The translations under genes and the position numbers were made by a program. Below are positions 12,173-24,353 of a stretch of 64,000 nt of DNA, piece by piece. The notes beneath the pieces are model-generated. The model made no database searches and had not been told where the DNA came from. It worked only from the letters and a program-made list of their open reading frames with translations. Each line of letters begins with the position of its first letter. Position 1 is the first letter of the stretch. The stretch comes from Synaphobranchus kaupii (lineage: Eukaryota > Chordata > Actinopteri > Anguilliformes > Synaphobranchidae), in the NCBI GenBank assembly GCA_029718625.1, contig CM056381.1, positions 50,834,157 to 50,898,156 on the forward strand, written 5' to 3'.

Positions 12173-12202
12173 CTTTATATAATATCACCACTGGTGATGT
12201 CA
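12173..12202 (-). promoter_or_regulatory. nppc core promoter: TATA box and CRE-like site
   Basis: On the minus strand a TATATAAAG box (12181-12173) lies about 150 bp upstream of the nppc start codon. A TGACATCA element (12202-12195), one base from the cAMP response consensus TGACGTCA, lies just upstream of it. The spacing suits a TATA-driven hormone promoter. Factor binding is inference. Confidence 0.6.
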
Positions 12203-15200
12203 TAGCCATCTTCGTGCGTGTTCCCCCTTTTTAATCCCTGCTGTTAGTTTTTCGTGCTACCTGCAAGAACATATGACATTTGCATATTAAACGTATCCGT
12301 TTTGCCAAAATTACGAATGCTTCTTCCAGTTATAACGAAATTGTCTTGTTGGAAATGAAAAACTGATTTTTACAAAGAAATGATATGGCAAAGTCAGTGA
12401 AAATGTGAAAAGGGATCAATTTGAAATACAACCACTGATCTTGGTTATACAGGAATTTAATTAAATAAAAACAAAATAGTTTCTGCATATGCCAGGTATC
12501 CGCTTATCCCATGGATATTGTAAGCAAAATTTGGCCTGTTGCAAAGTGATCGCAGCTACATTTGTATTCAGGGAAAAGTCTATTGATGATTGATATTGAT
12601 AATTAGGCTATTCATGAAAGGACCTACACGTCATCACTTAATTTGGCCTATTTAGTCTGGGTTGGCTATTTGTGCTATCATTCGATTTTTAATCAGTGCT
12701 GAAATGATCAAAATGTCCTAACGTAGGCTGCATACGGTGTTTCTTTAGCCTATTGACGTTTTACTCTCATGATTAACACTTTATTCGTTGCTGTTTAAAT
12801 TAATGTCATGGCTAAAAAATTAAAGGGCAGGATCACCAACCTGTAAAAACACAAATCAGGCTATAAGAAGCGATTTGAGCAATTTTTAAGCATCGTCTGC
12901 AATAATTAAAATGCTGCTCGCTTCTCACAGAATAGCCAACACCAAATACAAATGAAAGTGTAAAGAACCAATTATCTTTAGCCTATCTCTGCCCAAAACT
13001 ATATGTGTATTAAGGGCAAAAAGCATGGTCTTATTATACAGAAAGGCCAAATCTAAAATACTGTGAACTTCATCCATAAAACTGTAGGCCTATATAGCCT
13101 AGTCAATTCATATTTTGGTTGATCTGAAATAAATAAATGCTGTGATGTTGAAGACGATGTGAGTTGTGGGATCTAATAATCAAACGCATAAATTCTCAGC
13201 AACAAATCTGGTAAAATAAATCATCCCAGGTGAGCAAATACTTGATCTAAATGACCTTTGCTTATCATTATCGATATTGTTCATGCACGAAAAAAAATAC
13301 ATGAAACAACGCACTGATATTTTGTTCAATATCTTTAAGGGTTCTCCGCTATACAGTAAAATGTTCAGTGTTAAATTAACTCCTACAGTGTACATGTGGT
13401 CCCTATTGCACTAAACTCTGTTAGAGTTGAGTTAACACTGGCCATTTTACTCTGTAGCCTATACTTTCATAACAAGCATGAAGGAAAGAGAAATAATTTG
13501 GGCCAACTTTCTCAACAATAACTTTCTCCAATGAAACACAGAGTGGCAGCATTTGCTGCCTTGAAGTAAAGAACCAGTGGGTGGAGTACTACTGGACATG
13601 GTACAATTTGTTTCATGCACTGTATATCCTGATGCGCTTTCATATCTGGAAAAATCATTACACTTGAATTTCTAATTTATTGACAATATAATTTAAATAT
13701 AAATTTCTTCTTATAATGAAGAAAATAGCACAATTGTGGCTCTGCGCAAATGTTCCCAGTGATCTCAGCTGCATTTTCAATGTATGGGCACATCCCTTCA
13801 CACATTTAGATGCTAGAGGGAGTCTTAAAATGGAAAAACACGCCCTTTCCAAAGACACTAGTGTCTTAATAGTTTAATGTTACATATACTGACTTCATAG
13901 TTATTTGAGAGGAAGAGAATTTGAACAGCAGAAGTTTTTAATTGACATAGATGAGTCTGTGCTTAATCGCCAGAAAAGATTAAATTATGCAGACTCTCTT
14001 GGCATTTCCAGTGCGCAACAGCTGGGTTAACAAAGGCCAAAAACTACTGATCCTCCACAGCTTGCTGCTACTATGCAATTAGTTCCCTGTGAGAGCCACT
14101 AATTGCCTGCCAGTTGAAAAGAAGATGAGGCATGTAGCTATCTGTCTGCTGCTGTGTGTGTCAAACTGATAGGTTTCCATCATTGCTGACACACACTGAG
14201 AGACAAAAGATCTATAAGGTCTTTATATTTGGGCCACTCAGCTCTGATATTGCAGGGGCAAAATCCATCCCTCCTTGTGCCATGTGTGGTGCTGCAGCCC
14301 TTTCATTTTTAATGGTTCCTCCCAAAATGCTGCTGCATACATTTTGATATATTTGGTGGTACTGTACCATCAGTCTCAGGAGTGATTAAAAAACGTCTGC
14401 AGGAACGTTTTTAACAATACGGCCCTTGTGCCGCATGGAGACATTGTGCCCATTTAAATTCGTCGATTTAATCAGGAGTGGCTCGGGGATGAGATGGTCA
14501 GGTTAACCGTAACCAAAACAATCGTACATTAATTTAGGAGGATGCAGAGTACCACACAAATTTTGTGAAGTGCGTACAGCCAGCTGCTGCCCTTTTTCAA
14601 TTCCGCACCCCACCAGCTGAGCTGCGCAGCCATTACAGTGGAGGATGACATGTTTTGGCGCAGGCAGACAGCACCTGACCAGATAACCTGCCATTGCATG
14701 ATGGAGTGTGGAATGTCCTGCTGTGTGGGGAATGCTACAGCTAATTGTGTGTAACTCCAAGGATCTGAGAACCACAGTAAACACTGCCAAAGTGTGGGGA
14801 GACAAATCATGTTTAAGAAAATACTACGTGATAAGCATCTGGAAAAAGTGTGATGCATTGTACCTTTGCATTGTATTGTACATTGCATTGTACCTTTCCA
14901 AGTTTAGTAATCCCTATAAGTAACAGGCCAGGACAGGTGCTACAAGGAAATATCAAAGAGTACAGTGCAGTGTTAGACCAGATTTATTGAACGTATATCA
15001 TTTTGATGTCATAATAATGACTTTTCATTAGATTTTAGTGCGATAGAGAGTTTGCCAGTTCTATTGTGGTGTTTCTTGTTAGAATGAATGAGCACACTGT
15101 GTGATCTGTATTGACTCAGTATAAGTAGGAGTTTGTGTGCACATAGGAGTCCTGTCTGTTAAATGGGCACTAGGGCCATACCTTTAACATTTAAAACTTT

Positions 15201-15917
15201 AGAGTATAATTTGTAGATATGTCAGTCCTCAAAATTATATTAATGAAGAAATTCCAAAACACTCCTTTACAGTATATTAAAATGTGTTTATTGTCATATG
15301 ATACCCTGAATGGAAATTTAAATATTGCACTTGTTTAAAAAGAAATATATCTACAATAATTTGGTTGGAATTCAAGCCAAACTACTTTATGAATGTGAGG
15401 AAATTGTACATGGTGCTCTTAGTCAAAAGCTATTCCAGTGAAAATATGAATTTCTTTCTTGGACCAGGAGAGCACCAGTCTGTTTTTAATTTCACTGTGG
15501 TTCACATTTTGTAGTTTAGTCATAACTAACTATAAGAGTGCATGTGACAAATTTCTGACATTCTCTATTCAGTTGTACCAGTACACCAGTGATTGCTGGT
15601 CTTCTCATCACATTAGGGAACTCATTAAGACCAGAAACACATCAGCTATTATTATCTTTCTTATGGTTTCTTTCTCCATATTGAATAATTATTTATCAAT
15701 CTGCTTTGCATTCAAACAATAAAGTAAATCTTTGATTATTGTTATTATATGTTTTTAAATGTTTTTTGGATCTCATTCATATCTCATATAGTTTCATACT
15801 GTACGTTTCACTCTATAAAATTGCAGCACTGGCCCAAAGTTAGCTTACTCTTGAGGTAAAATAGTTCAGGTAAAGTAAACATAGCTACTTCATCTTCATA
15901 CACATACAACTTGATAT
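12203..15917. other. Intergenic stretch upstream of nppc, one MITE, no gene
   Basis: No coding exon is supported. Several open frames of 60-119 codons on both strands near 14.5-14.9 kb overlap one another without codon bias and look like chance. A small TA-flanked MITE lies at 13354-13454. Confidence 0.4.
13354..13454. mobile_element. 101-bp palindromic MITE with TA flanks
   Basis: Inverted ends CAGTAAAATGTTCAGTGTTA and the complement of TAACACTGGCCATTTTACTCTG face each other, and TA borders both sides (13352-13353 and 13455-13456). The TA duplication suggests mobilisation by a Tc1/mariner-type transposase. Confidence 0.65.
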
Positions 15918-16451
15918 TGTCATGGTTTTGTAGCTCGCCTGTTCTGTTCTGCGGATATTTCCTTTCGGTGCCGTGGGACGGCGCCCCTGCCGTGTTATTC
16001 CACTTACCTGGCACTCATTCTTTTCATCTGTGCTAGCGTCTGCTGGTTATTTAAGAGCAGCGATTTCCTGTTTCGTTGCTTTTGTGTCATCCTTCAATAC
16101 GGTATACGGTCAAGCCAGGTAAATACGGTATAGCAGGCGACCACTTGTCCTTTGGCTAATTGCTCAAAGAATACGTGGGACTTGCCTTAGTGAGTTAGGA
16201 GTTCTCTTTCTTTTGGGAAGTTTCTAGCTAGAGGCATTCCTTTTCTTTTCTCCCTTTTACTGCTCGAGTCTGCGAGCTTTTCGCCCACTTTTCTGGGTCG
16301 CTATTCTTTGGCTGTTCGCCGGGTGTTATTTTCCCTTTTTGTTTATCTTTCTCTGCTCCGTTTGCGGAGCTCTAATTCCTTTCCCCTATATTAGTGGTAC
16401 TCCACGTCTGGGAGTGCTTTGTTTGTGGTCCTCCGACCCAGCCACCTCAAA
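15918..16451 (+). mobile_element. Candidate solo LTR, TGTCATGG family
   Basis: A 534-bp segment begins TGTCATGG and is flanked by a 5-bp direct repeat GATAT (15913-15917 and 16452-16456), as expected for Gypsy-like retroelement insertion. It is pyrimidine-rich and has a short TATTTAAGAG box near 16048. Its terminus reads CCTCAAA where the related copy at 51433-52025 ends CCTCACA, so the end may be mutated. No internal retroelement genes adjoin it. Confidence 0.5.
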
Positions 16452-16676
16452 GATATAATGAGAAAGTAGCCTAAACTTCACACATTTTATAGCCTACTAA
16501 GTTGAAGTTTGAATGGACAATCCAGTTGCATCTTTCAGTTAGCTACCCTTAAAGCACAACTGAACTTTGGTAGAACTTTGGGTTGTGAAGTTACCTGGCC
16601 ATGATATGAGTCCAAATGGTGGTGAAATATGTTCGTTAGTTGCTCTGTGCTCCCCTGGGTTGATAATGCAGAATAG

Positions 16677-16811
16677 ACGACGCTGAAGTTGGCTCCCGAT
16701 TCGCAGCTCCCGATTCGGAATTGCCGGTCCACCTTAAATCGGTCGCGAAAAGCGATTGTATGCTTTCACGGTCATCCTTCCGCTTTTTTCTCCCCTTAAT
16801 CTAATTGGCTC
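16677..16811 (+). repeat. Left terminal inverted repeat of the foldback element
   Basis: Matches the right end (33315-33445) in inverse orientation with a TTTC insertion near 16762 and very few substitutions. It contains a short internal direct repeat, GCTCCCGATTCG occurring twice about 17 bp apart. The near identity of the two ends indicates a young insertion. Confidence 0.85.
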
Positions 16812-16850
16812 AACATTCTGATAGCCTAGTTGTGTGTGTGTATACATACA

Positions 16851-16851
16851 T

Positions 16852-16902
<51 letters not shown>
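16851..16902. repeat. (TTTA)n microsatellite inside the left arm
   Basis: About thirteen TTTA units. It sits between the outer terminal repeat and the first 181-bp unit; the right arm lacks this roughly 100-bp segment, so the two arms differ here. Confidence 0.9.
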
Positions 16903-16911
16903 GGATACTGC

Positions 16912-19033
16912 ACCGTTTTTAAATAATCGCACTCCAAACTTCCTATGTCCACCAATGTAAATTACTGAAAAAGGTGAAATTTTGAATAGGATTTTCTTGC
17001 CAATTTTAGAACGTCTCAAACTTTTGACACTTGGGTATGAGAGAAGAGGTCCTCCACTATATCTGACCCGAGTTGGGTGAAATATTACTGTAGCATTTTG
17101 AAATAATCCCACTTCAAACTTTCTATGTAATCCAATGTAAATCGACTGAAAAAGGTGACATTTTGAATAGGAGTTTCTTGCCAATTTTAGAACGTCTCAA
17201 ACTTTTGACACTTGGGTATGAGAGAAGAGGTCCTCCACTATATCTGACCCGAGTTGGGTGAAATATTACTGTAGCATTTTGAAATAATCCCACTTCAAAC
17301 TTTCTATGTAATCCAATGTAAATCGACTGAAAAAGGTGACATTTTGAATAGGAGTTTCTTGCCAATTTTAGAACGTCTCAAACTTTTGACACTGGGGTAT
17401 GAGAGAAGAGGTCCTCCAATATATCTGACCTGAGTTGGGTGAAATATTACTGTAGCATTTTGAAATAATCCCACTTCAAACTTTCTATGTAATCCAATGT
17501 AAAACGACTGAAAAAGGTGAAAGTTTGAATAGGATTTTCTTGCCAATTTTAGAACGTCTCAAACTTTTGACACTTGGGTATGAGAGAAGAGGTCCTCCAC
17601 TATATCTGACCCGAGTTGGGTGAAATATTACTGTAGCATTTTGAAATAATCCCACTTCAAACTTTCTATGTAATCCAATGTAAATCGACTGAAAAAGGTG
17701 ACATTTTGAATAGGATTTTCTTGCCAATTGTAGAACGTCTCAAACTTTTGACACTTGGGTATGAGAGTAGAGGTCCTCCACTATATCTGACCAGAGTTGG
17801 GTGAAATATTACTGTAGCATTTTGAAATAATCCCACTTCAAACTTTCTATGTAATCCAATGTAAAACGACTGAAAAAGGTGAATGTTTGAATAGGATTTT
17901 CTTGCCAATTTTAGAACGTCTCAAACTTTTGACACTTGGGTATGAGAGAAGAGGTCCTCCACTATATCTGACCCGAGTTGGGTGAAATATTACTGTAGCA
18001 TTTTGAAATAATCCCACTTCAAACTTTCTATGTAATCCAATGTAAATCGACTGAAAAAGGTGACATTTTGAATAGGATTCTCTTGCCAGTTTTAGAACGT
18101 CTCAAACTTTTGACACTGGGGTATGAGAGAAGAGGTCCTCCAATATATCTGACCTGAGTTGGGTGAAATATTACTGTAGCATTTTGAAATAATCCCACGT
18201 CAAACTTTCTATGTAATCCAATGTAAAACGACTGAAAAAGGTGAAAGTTTGAATAGGATTTTCTTGCCAATTTTAGAACGTCTCAAACTTTTGACACTTG
18301 GGTATGAGAGAAGAGGTCCTCCACTATATCTGACCAGAGTTGGGTGAAATATCACTGTAGCATTTTGAAATAATCCCACTTCAAACTTTCTATGTAATCC
18401 AATGTAAAACGACTGAAAAAGGTGAAAGTTTGAATAGGATTTTCTTGCCAATTTTAGAACGTCTCAAACTTTTGACACTTGGGTATGAGAGAAGAGGTCC
18501 TCCACTATATCTGACCCGAGTTGGGTGAAATATTACTGTAGCATTTTGAAATAATCCCACTTCAAACTTTCTATGTAATCCAATGTAAATCGACTGAAAA
18601 AGGTGACATTTTGAATAGGATTTTCTTGCCAATTGTAGAACGTCTCAAACTTTTGACACTTGGGTATGAGAGAAGAGGTCCTCCACTATATCTGACCCGA
18701 GTTGGGTGAAATATTACTGTAGCATTTTGAAATAATCCCACTTCAAACTTTCTATGTAATCCAATGTAAATCGACTGAAAAAGGTGACATTTTGAATAGG
18801 ATTTTCTTGCCAGTTTTAGAACGTCTCAAACTTTTGACACTTGGGTATGAGAGAAGGGGTCCTCCACTATATCTGACCAGAGTTGGGTGAAATATTACTG
18901 TAGCATTTTGAAATAATCCCACTTCAAATTTTCTATGTAATCCAATGTAAAACGACTAAAAAAGGTGAAAGTTTGAATAGGATTTTCTTGCCAATGTTAG
19001 AACGTCTCAAACTTTTGACACTTGGATATGAGA
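16912..19033 (-). repeat. 181-bp tandem array, left arm (about 11.7 units)
   Basis: The motif TTGCCAATTTTAGAACGTCT recurs every 181 bp, with about 12 units that differ by a few substitutions each. Open frames of about 80 codons recur at the same spacing on the minus strand. Since 181 is not a multiple of three and each frame stops after crossing one unit boundary, they are not taken as genes. Confidence 0.95.
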
Positions 19034-19074
19034 GAGGAAGAATATTGTTCAATATGGCATGGTATGGGAGGAGA

Positions 19075-22000
19075 CTGAATAGCAAATTAACCACCACTAC
19101 AGGAGGAACCACGTCACGCCATAAATATGGCGCTTGTACGCCATCCGGCCTTTTTTTGTCTCAGTTTGCATTGAGACTGGTTTGTATGGTACCCTTTAGA
19201 ATTTCTTGCCTCTCCCTATTGCCTGGAGCTACGTCCTGAACGGAGTATGCTTTCTGGGGCTTTCCCTCCCCAGCAACGCGGAATCACGGTTTGTTGCTGT
19301 TTGTTTGGCTACCATTACTCGGTAGAGTTGTTACCTTTTGTTAGGCAGTTCACTGCCGGTTTTCCTTGCAGAAGTAGATCGGGTTATGCCGATATCTTCT
19401 GATTGTATTTTGTCCTGTTGAGGCATTGAATTTTCTTTCTCCTTGTTGTTACTAAGAAAGGGAAAAGGGACAAGCCGGAAGTAGCCTCTGTGTCAGTGGA
19501 CACACGCTACCTGAGGTTTTAGCGGTCTCTGGCGGCCCTTCAGTGCTACTGATTCGGGCCTACTGCTAGCCACCTGCGCCAGCCTACTAGGCCTCTGCTT
19601 GGTTGGCTTAGCTAGCCGACACTACGCTGCCTGTGGTGTGTTGGAGGGATTTCCGCAGGATATGTCCTCCGCTACCCCCAGTAACCTTGCTATGGCGCCC
19701 ACGTACCCGATGTCCTTCAGTGCTCAGCACCTTGGAGTCGGGGTACAAGCTCCAGTTCACACGCGGCCGGAGAGGGCTCAACTGCTTCCTAAAGCGCCTG
19801 CCCTTGCACATGCTCTGCCGTTCCAGCCTCCCCCTACTGGTGGGAGACAGCGATTGGTTCACATCTGTGTCCCTGCCGGATGTATACTTCCATATCCCCA
19901 TACACCGGGATCACCGGAAGTACCTCCGCTTTTCCTTCCAAGGCAAAGGGTACGATCACTCGGTCCTCTCCTTCGGCCTAGCCCTGGCCCCACACACTTT
20001 TTATGAAGTGCAAGGAGACACGCTGATCCCACTCTGTCACTAAGGGATTCGCATTGCGAACTACCTGGACGACTGGCTAATCTGCAATCCTTCAGAGGAG
20101 CAAGCCAGAAGGGATACAAGGTCAGTACTGGCCCACTTAGCTAGCTTGGGCCTGACCCTGAACAGGGGAAAAGAGCCACCTCAGCCCCTCCAGAGAGAGG
20201 GTTTTCCTGGGCCCGGTTTTGGTCTCAATGTCCATGCAGGCCCCTCTGACCCAGAGAGGCAGCATGTTTTTGATGGACAGTCTGTCCCACTTTGCTGCAG
20301 CACAGCAGGTGACAGTAAACATTAACCGAAGGTTGCTTGGCTTGATGGCTTCAGCGGTCCAGGTGGTGCCACTTGGGCTGCTGCATACGTGTCCATTACA
20401 GCGTTGGGCGGCAGCACAGGGAGTAAGCCCGCACGAGGACAGGCGGCGACTCCTCCCTATTTACCCAGTGTGTTACCTAGGGTGACGACCACCACGGACG
20501 CCTCCAAGACTGGCTGGGAGCGGTCGGAGAGGGTCATTCCCTACAAGGTTTGTGGAGCCACTCATGGGTCGGGAAGCACATCAACCTGCCAGAAACGGAG
20601 GCAGTGCATCAGGCATTGACCCATTCCTCCCAGTGGTCCGACACAGACAGATCCGGACAGACAATTCCACTGTGGTCTCCTACCTCAACCAACAGGGTGG
20701 GCTTTGGTCTCCAACTCGACATGCAAAGCATGTCAACTCCTGCTGTGGGCACAGGCCTAGGGTATGTCCCCGAAGGCAGTAAATGTACTGGGCACAATCA
20801 ATGTGGAAGCCGATAAGCTGTCCAGGGGTGGCCTGAGAGCGGGGAAATGGTGCCTGCACCCAGACAGTGCAGTTAATTTAGGGAGTTGCTAGTGGGCACC
20901 CCTTCGCGCCTCCCGACCAGAGCGGATTTGCTGCCGCAGGCCTGCTATGGCAACCAAATCCACAGTTGTATGACCTGCTTGGCCCCTAGATGGGAGTGGC
21001 CACAGGGCCTGGGGCCAGCAGTACTGGAAACATTTCAGGCATCAAATCCCCATCTACGAGGGCGCTCTACGCTGGGAAGTGGGCAGATGTTAGCTGCTGG
21101 TACCACAATAATGGGTTTACCCAATTATGACAGTTCAGTCGTTTTGGCATTCCTCCAGTCCCTCTTCAAAGAGGGGCTAGTGGAGTCCACGCTAAGGTGT
21201 TATCTGGCAGCCATATTTGACAGCCATGAGCGTATTGAGGGCCTGATTTTGGGGTCTCACCCTCTCGCCAGCCAGTTTCCCTGAGGAGCCAGGTGGCTTT
21301 ACCCACCCAGGTCTAACTTAGTCCCTTCGTGGGACTTACAACTGGCTTTGAATCCACTCACTGAGCCGCCCTTCGAGCTGGATGGACTCAGTCTAACCTT
21401 GAAGACTGCATTCCTGCTCGCTATCGCCTCCGCGAGGCGTGTGAGCGAGCTGCATGCACTGTCAGTAAAACCCTCCTGTATGCGGTTGGGTGACAGTAGC
21501 TCATCGGTCTTTCTGCTTCTTAACCTTGTGTTTCAGCCTAAGGCCCTCTCGCGGTCGTACATCTCTGTCTATGGTGTTGGAGCCGTTTCACCATCCTCCC
21601 CACGAGACCCCTGAAGAAGCCAGGCTGCACTCACTGGGCCCCGCCCGGGCTCTACGGTCTTATATCTCCTGCACAAGTGCAGTGAGGAAGACCAAAAATC
21701 CTTTTATTGTTTTGGAGGGGCTATGAAGGGCTTTGCCCTATTGTACAGCACGCGGCCCTCTGGATCATAGAGACGGTTCCATGGCGTACAGCAGTTCTGA
21801 CACATCCCCTCCCACAGGCGTGGTAGCTCACTCCACTCGGGGCGTAGCTACCTGCTGGGCCTTACTACGTGGCGCCACAATTGCTGACATTTGCGCAGCA
21901 GCGGGCTGGGCCTCATCACTCACTTTCAACAGGTTTTATCACCTGGACATAGCATCATCGGCATCAGTTGCCTCCTCTGTCCTCAGGGCAGCGGAGCAAC

Positions 22001-22343
22001 CTTGTATGTAATTTTGTGATGGTTTAGGGTTTCTATTACCCGGTGGTTATTTTCCACGTTTCCCACTTGAGCTTGCTCTTCTGGTAAGAACAGCAGCCAA
22101 TAGTGCATTTTGTTTTTTACAGGATTCGCACTAATGCAATGACCTGCGGTCCTGGTACCACACTACATACCGCGCCCAACGTTATTTGGTATTCTGTGAC
22201 CAATACCGTGGTCAGGCGGGGAAGCTTGCACCCTCAGGATGGCAAGTGCCCTCAAGTTGGCAAAAGAGGCCGGGCTGCGTACAAGCGTCATATTTATGGC
22301 GTGACGTGGTTCCGCCCGTAGTGGTGGTTAATTTGCTATTCAG
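19075..22343 (+). mobile_element. Degenerate DIRS1-type retrotransposon
   Basis: A tyrosine-recombinase retroelement with inverted terminal repeats of about 75 bp (19075-19150 against 22268-22343, sharing CACGTCACGCCATAAATATG). Broken plus-strand frames give, in order: a poorly preserved gag-like segment; a reverse transcriptase (FTSVSLPDVYFHIPIHRDHR, then FGLALAP, then NYLDDWLICNPSEEQARRDT with the catalytic YLDD at 20062-20073); an RNase H region (TTTDASKTGW; RTDNSTVVSYLNQQGG); and a tyrosine recombinase with Arg in SARRVSEL, His and Arg in HSTRGVATCWAL and the Tyr in FNRFYHLD. Numerous frameshifts and stops make it inactive. It occupies the loop of the foldback element. Confidence 0.88.
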
Positions 22344-22429
22344 TTTCCCAGCAGCTCTTCCTCTCAGCGAGGATGCCCCATAGTGTGGCGTGTTGACTGA
22401 TATGAAATAGAACCTCATTCGTCTGTCAT

Positions 22430-23500
22430 ATCCAAGTGTCAAAAGTTTGACACCTTCTAAAATAGGAAAGAAATTCCTATCCAAAATTTCACCTTTTTCA
22501 GTAGATTTACAAAGGATTACATAGAAAGTTTGAAGAGGGATTATTTTAAAATGCTACAGTAATATTTCACCCAACTCGGGTCAGATATAGAGGAGGACCT
22601 CTTCTCTCATACCCAAGTGTCAAAAGTTTGAGACGTTCTAAAACTGGCAAGAGAATCCTATTCAAATTTTCACCTTTTTCAGTCGATTTACATTGGATTA
22701 CATAGAAAGTTTGAAGTGGGATTATTTCAAAATGCTACAGTAATATTTCACCCAACTCGGGTCAGATATAGTGGAGGACCTCTTCTCTCATACCCCCGTG
22801 TCAAACGTTTGAGACGTTCTAAAATTGGCAAGAAAATCCTATTCAAAATTTCACCTTTTTCAGTCGATTTACATTGGATTACATAGAAAGTTTGAAGTGG
22901 GATTATTTCAAAATGCTACAGTAATATTTCACCCAACTCGGGTCAGATATAGTGGAGGACCTCTTCTCTCATACCCAAGTGTCAAAAGTTTGAGACGTTC
23001 TAAAACTGGCAAGAGAATCCTATTCAAAATGTCACCTTTTTCAGTCGATTTACATTGGATTTCATAGAAAGTTTGAAGTGGGATTATTTCAAAATGCTAC
23101 AGTAATATTTCACCCAACTCGGGTCAGATATAGTGGAGGACCTCTTCTCTCATACCCAAGTGTCAAAAGTTTGAGACGTTCTAAAACTGGCAAGAGAATC
23201 CTATTCAAATTTTCACCTTTTTCAGTCGATTTACATTGGATTACATAGAAAGTTTGAAGTGGGATTATTTCAAAATGCTACAGTAATATTTCACCCAACT
23301 CGGGTCAGATATATTGGAGGACCTCTTCTCTCATACCCCAGTGTCAAAAGTTTGAGACGTTCTAAAATTGGCAAGAAACTCCTATTCAAACTTTCACCTT
23401 TTTCAGTCGTTTTACATTGGATTACATAGAAAGTTTGAAGTGGGATTATTTCAAAATGCTACAGTAATATTTCACCCAACTCGGGTCAGATATAGTGGAG
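22430..23500 (+). repeat. 181-bp tandem array, right arm inner part (about 6 units)
   Basis: The same unit as at 16912-19033 but in the opposite orientation. The innermost unit is the most divergent. The array is cut at 23500 by the CCCTGC-ended element and resumes in phase at 31387. Confidence 0.95.
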
Positions 23501-23511
23501 CCCTGCTGTAA

Positions 23512-23960
23512 AATCCAGCTATGACCAGCTTAAAAATTGAGCTGGTCAAGCTGGGTATGAGCTGGTCAACAACATGGCCAAGCTGGTCATAAGCTGGTCT
23601 AGCTGGGCATGAGCTGGTCAACCAACATGGCCCAGCTGGGAATGAGCTGGTCTAGCTGGGAATGAGCTGGTCAAATAACATGGCCAAGCTGGTCATTAGC
23701 TGGCCTAGCTGGGTATGAGATGGTCAACCAATATAGCTAAGCTGGTCTAACTGGGCATGAGCTGGTCAATTAACATGGCCCAGCTGGGAATGAGCTGGTC
23801 AAATAACATGGCCAAGCTGGTCATAACTGATCTAACTGGGCATGAGCTGGTCAAGCAGGTCTAGCTGGTAATGAGTTGGTCATCCAACATGTTCAGGCTG
23901 GCCTTACGCTGGTTGGGTATGCGCTGGTCAACCAGCATGGTCAGATTTGTCTACTACCAC
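23512..23960 (+). repeat. AGCTGGTCA subterminal minisatellite, left
   Basis: Many diverged copies of GAGCTGGTCA and AGCTGGTCAT separated by CAACATGGCC. It mirrors the array at 31098-31380 at the other end of the same element. Confidence 0.85.
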
Positions 23961-24353
23961 AGGACTATTCCCTAATGAAATCTATGATGCCTTCTTAAGG
24001 TTCATGAAAACTGCATGGGCATATGTGTGCTTTGATTTTTGTTCATCCCTGGCAATGTGGCCAATCACAAAAAAAGTCAAAACACATTAACAGCAAATCA
24101 CATTGCAGCTGCGGCTTTACGCAGTGAATAGTGAATGAAAAAAAGTAAGTTAATAATTGAGTAGCCTAAGTAAACACAATAGGAGCATGGCGATTTGTGG
24201 GGGTGCCTATGACCGCACGGCCCTGTTCGTCAAACTGACTTTAAAAAGGTTGCTGGAACTTTCCGTCGTGGTGCAAGTCCCGCCCACTTCTCCGTCCCGC
24301 CAAAATTCAAAACGACGGTTGCTTCTTCATTTTTTTTCTTGGTGACACAACAT

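Noticed and set aside
14503..14923. Overlapping open frames of 71-119 codons on both strands
   Set aside because: They overlap in several frames, contain no recognisable motif and show no splice context. One is expected by chance in this much sequence.
16900..18632. Series of ~80-codon open frames beginning MARKSYS or MARNSYS on the minus strand (and the same on plus at 22825-23067 and 31799-33325)
   Set aside because: They recur every 181 bp because they lie in a tandem repeat. The unit length is not a multiple of three, each frame crosses a unit boundary and then stops, and the frames exist in both inverted arms. They are by-products of the repeat, not a protein family.
19608..20322. Antisense open frames across the DIRS element
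   Set aside because: The plus strand reads reverse transcriptase with YLDD and RNase H motifs, so the antisense frames are shadows.
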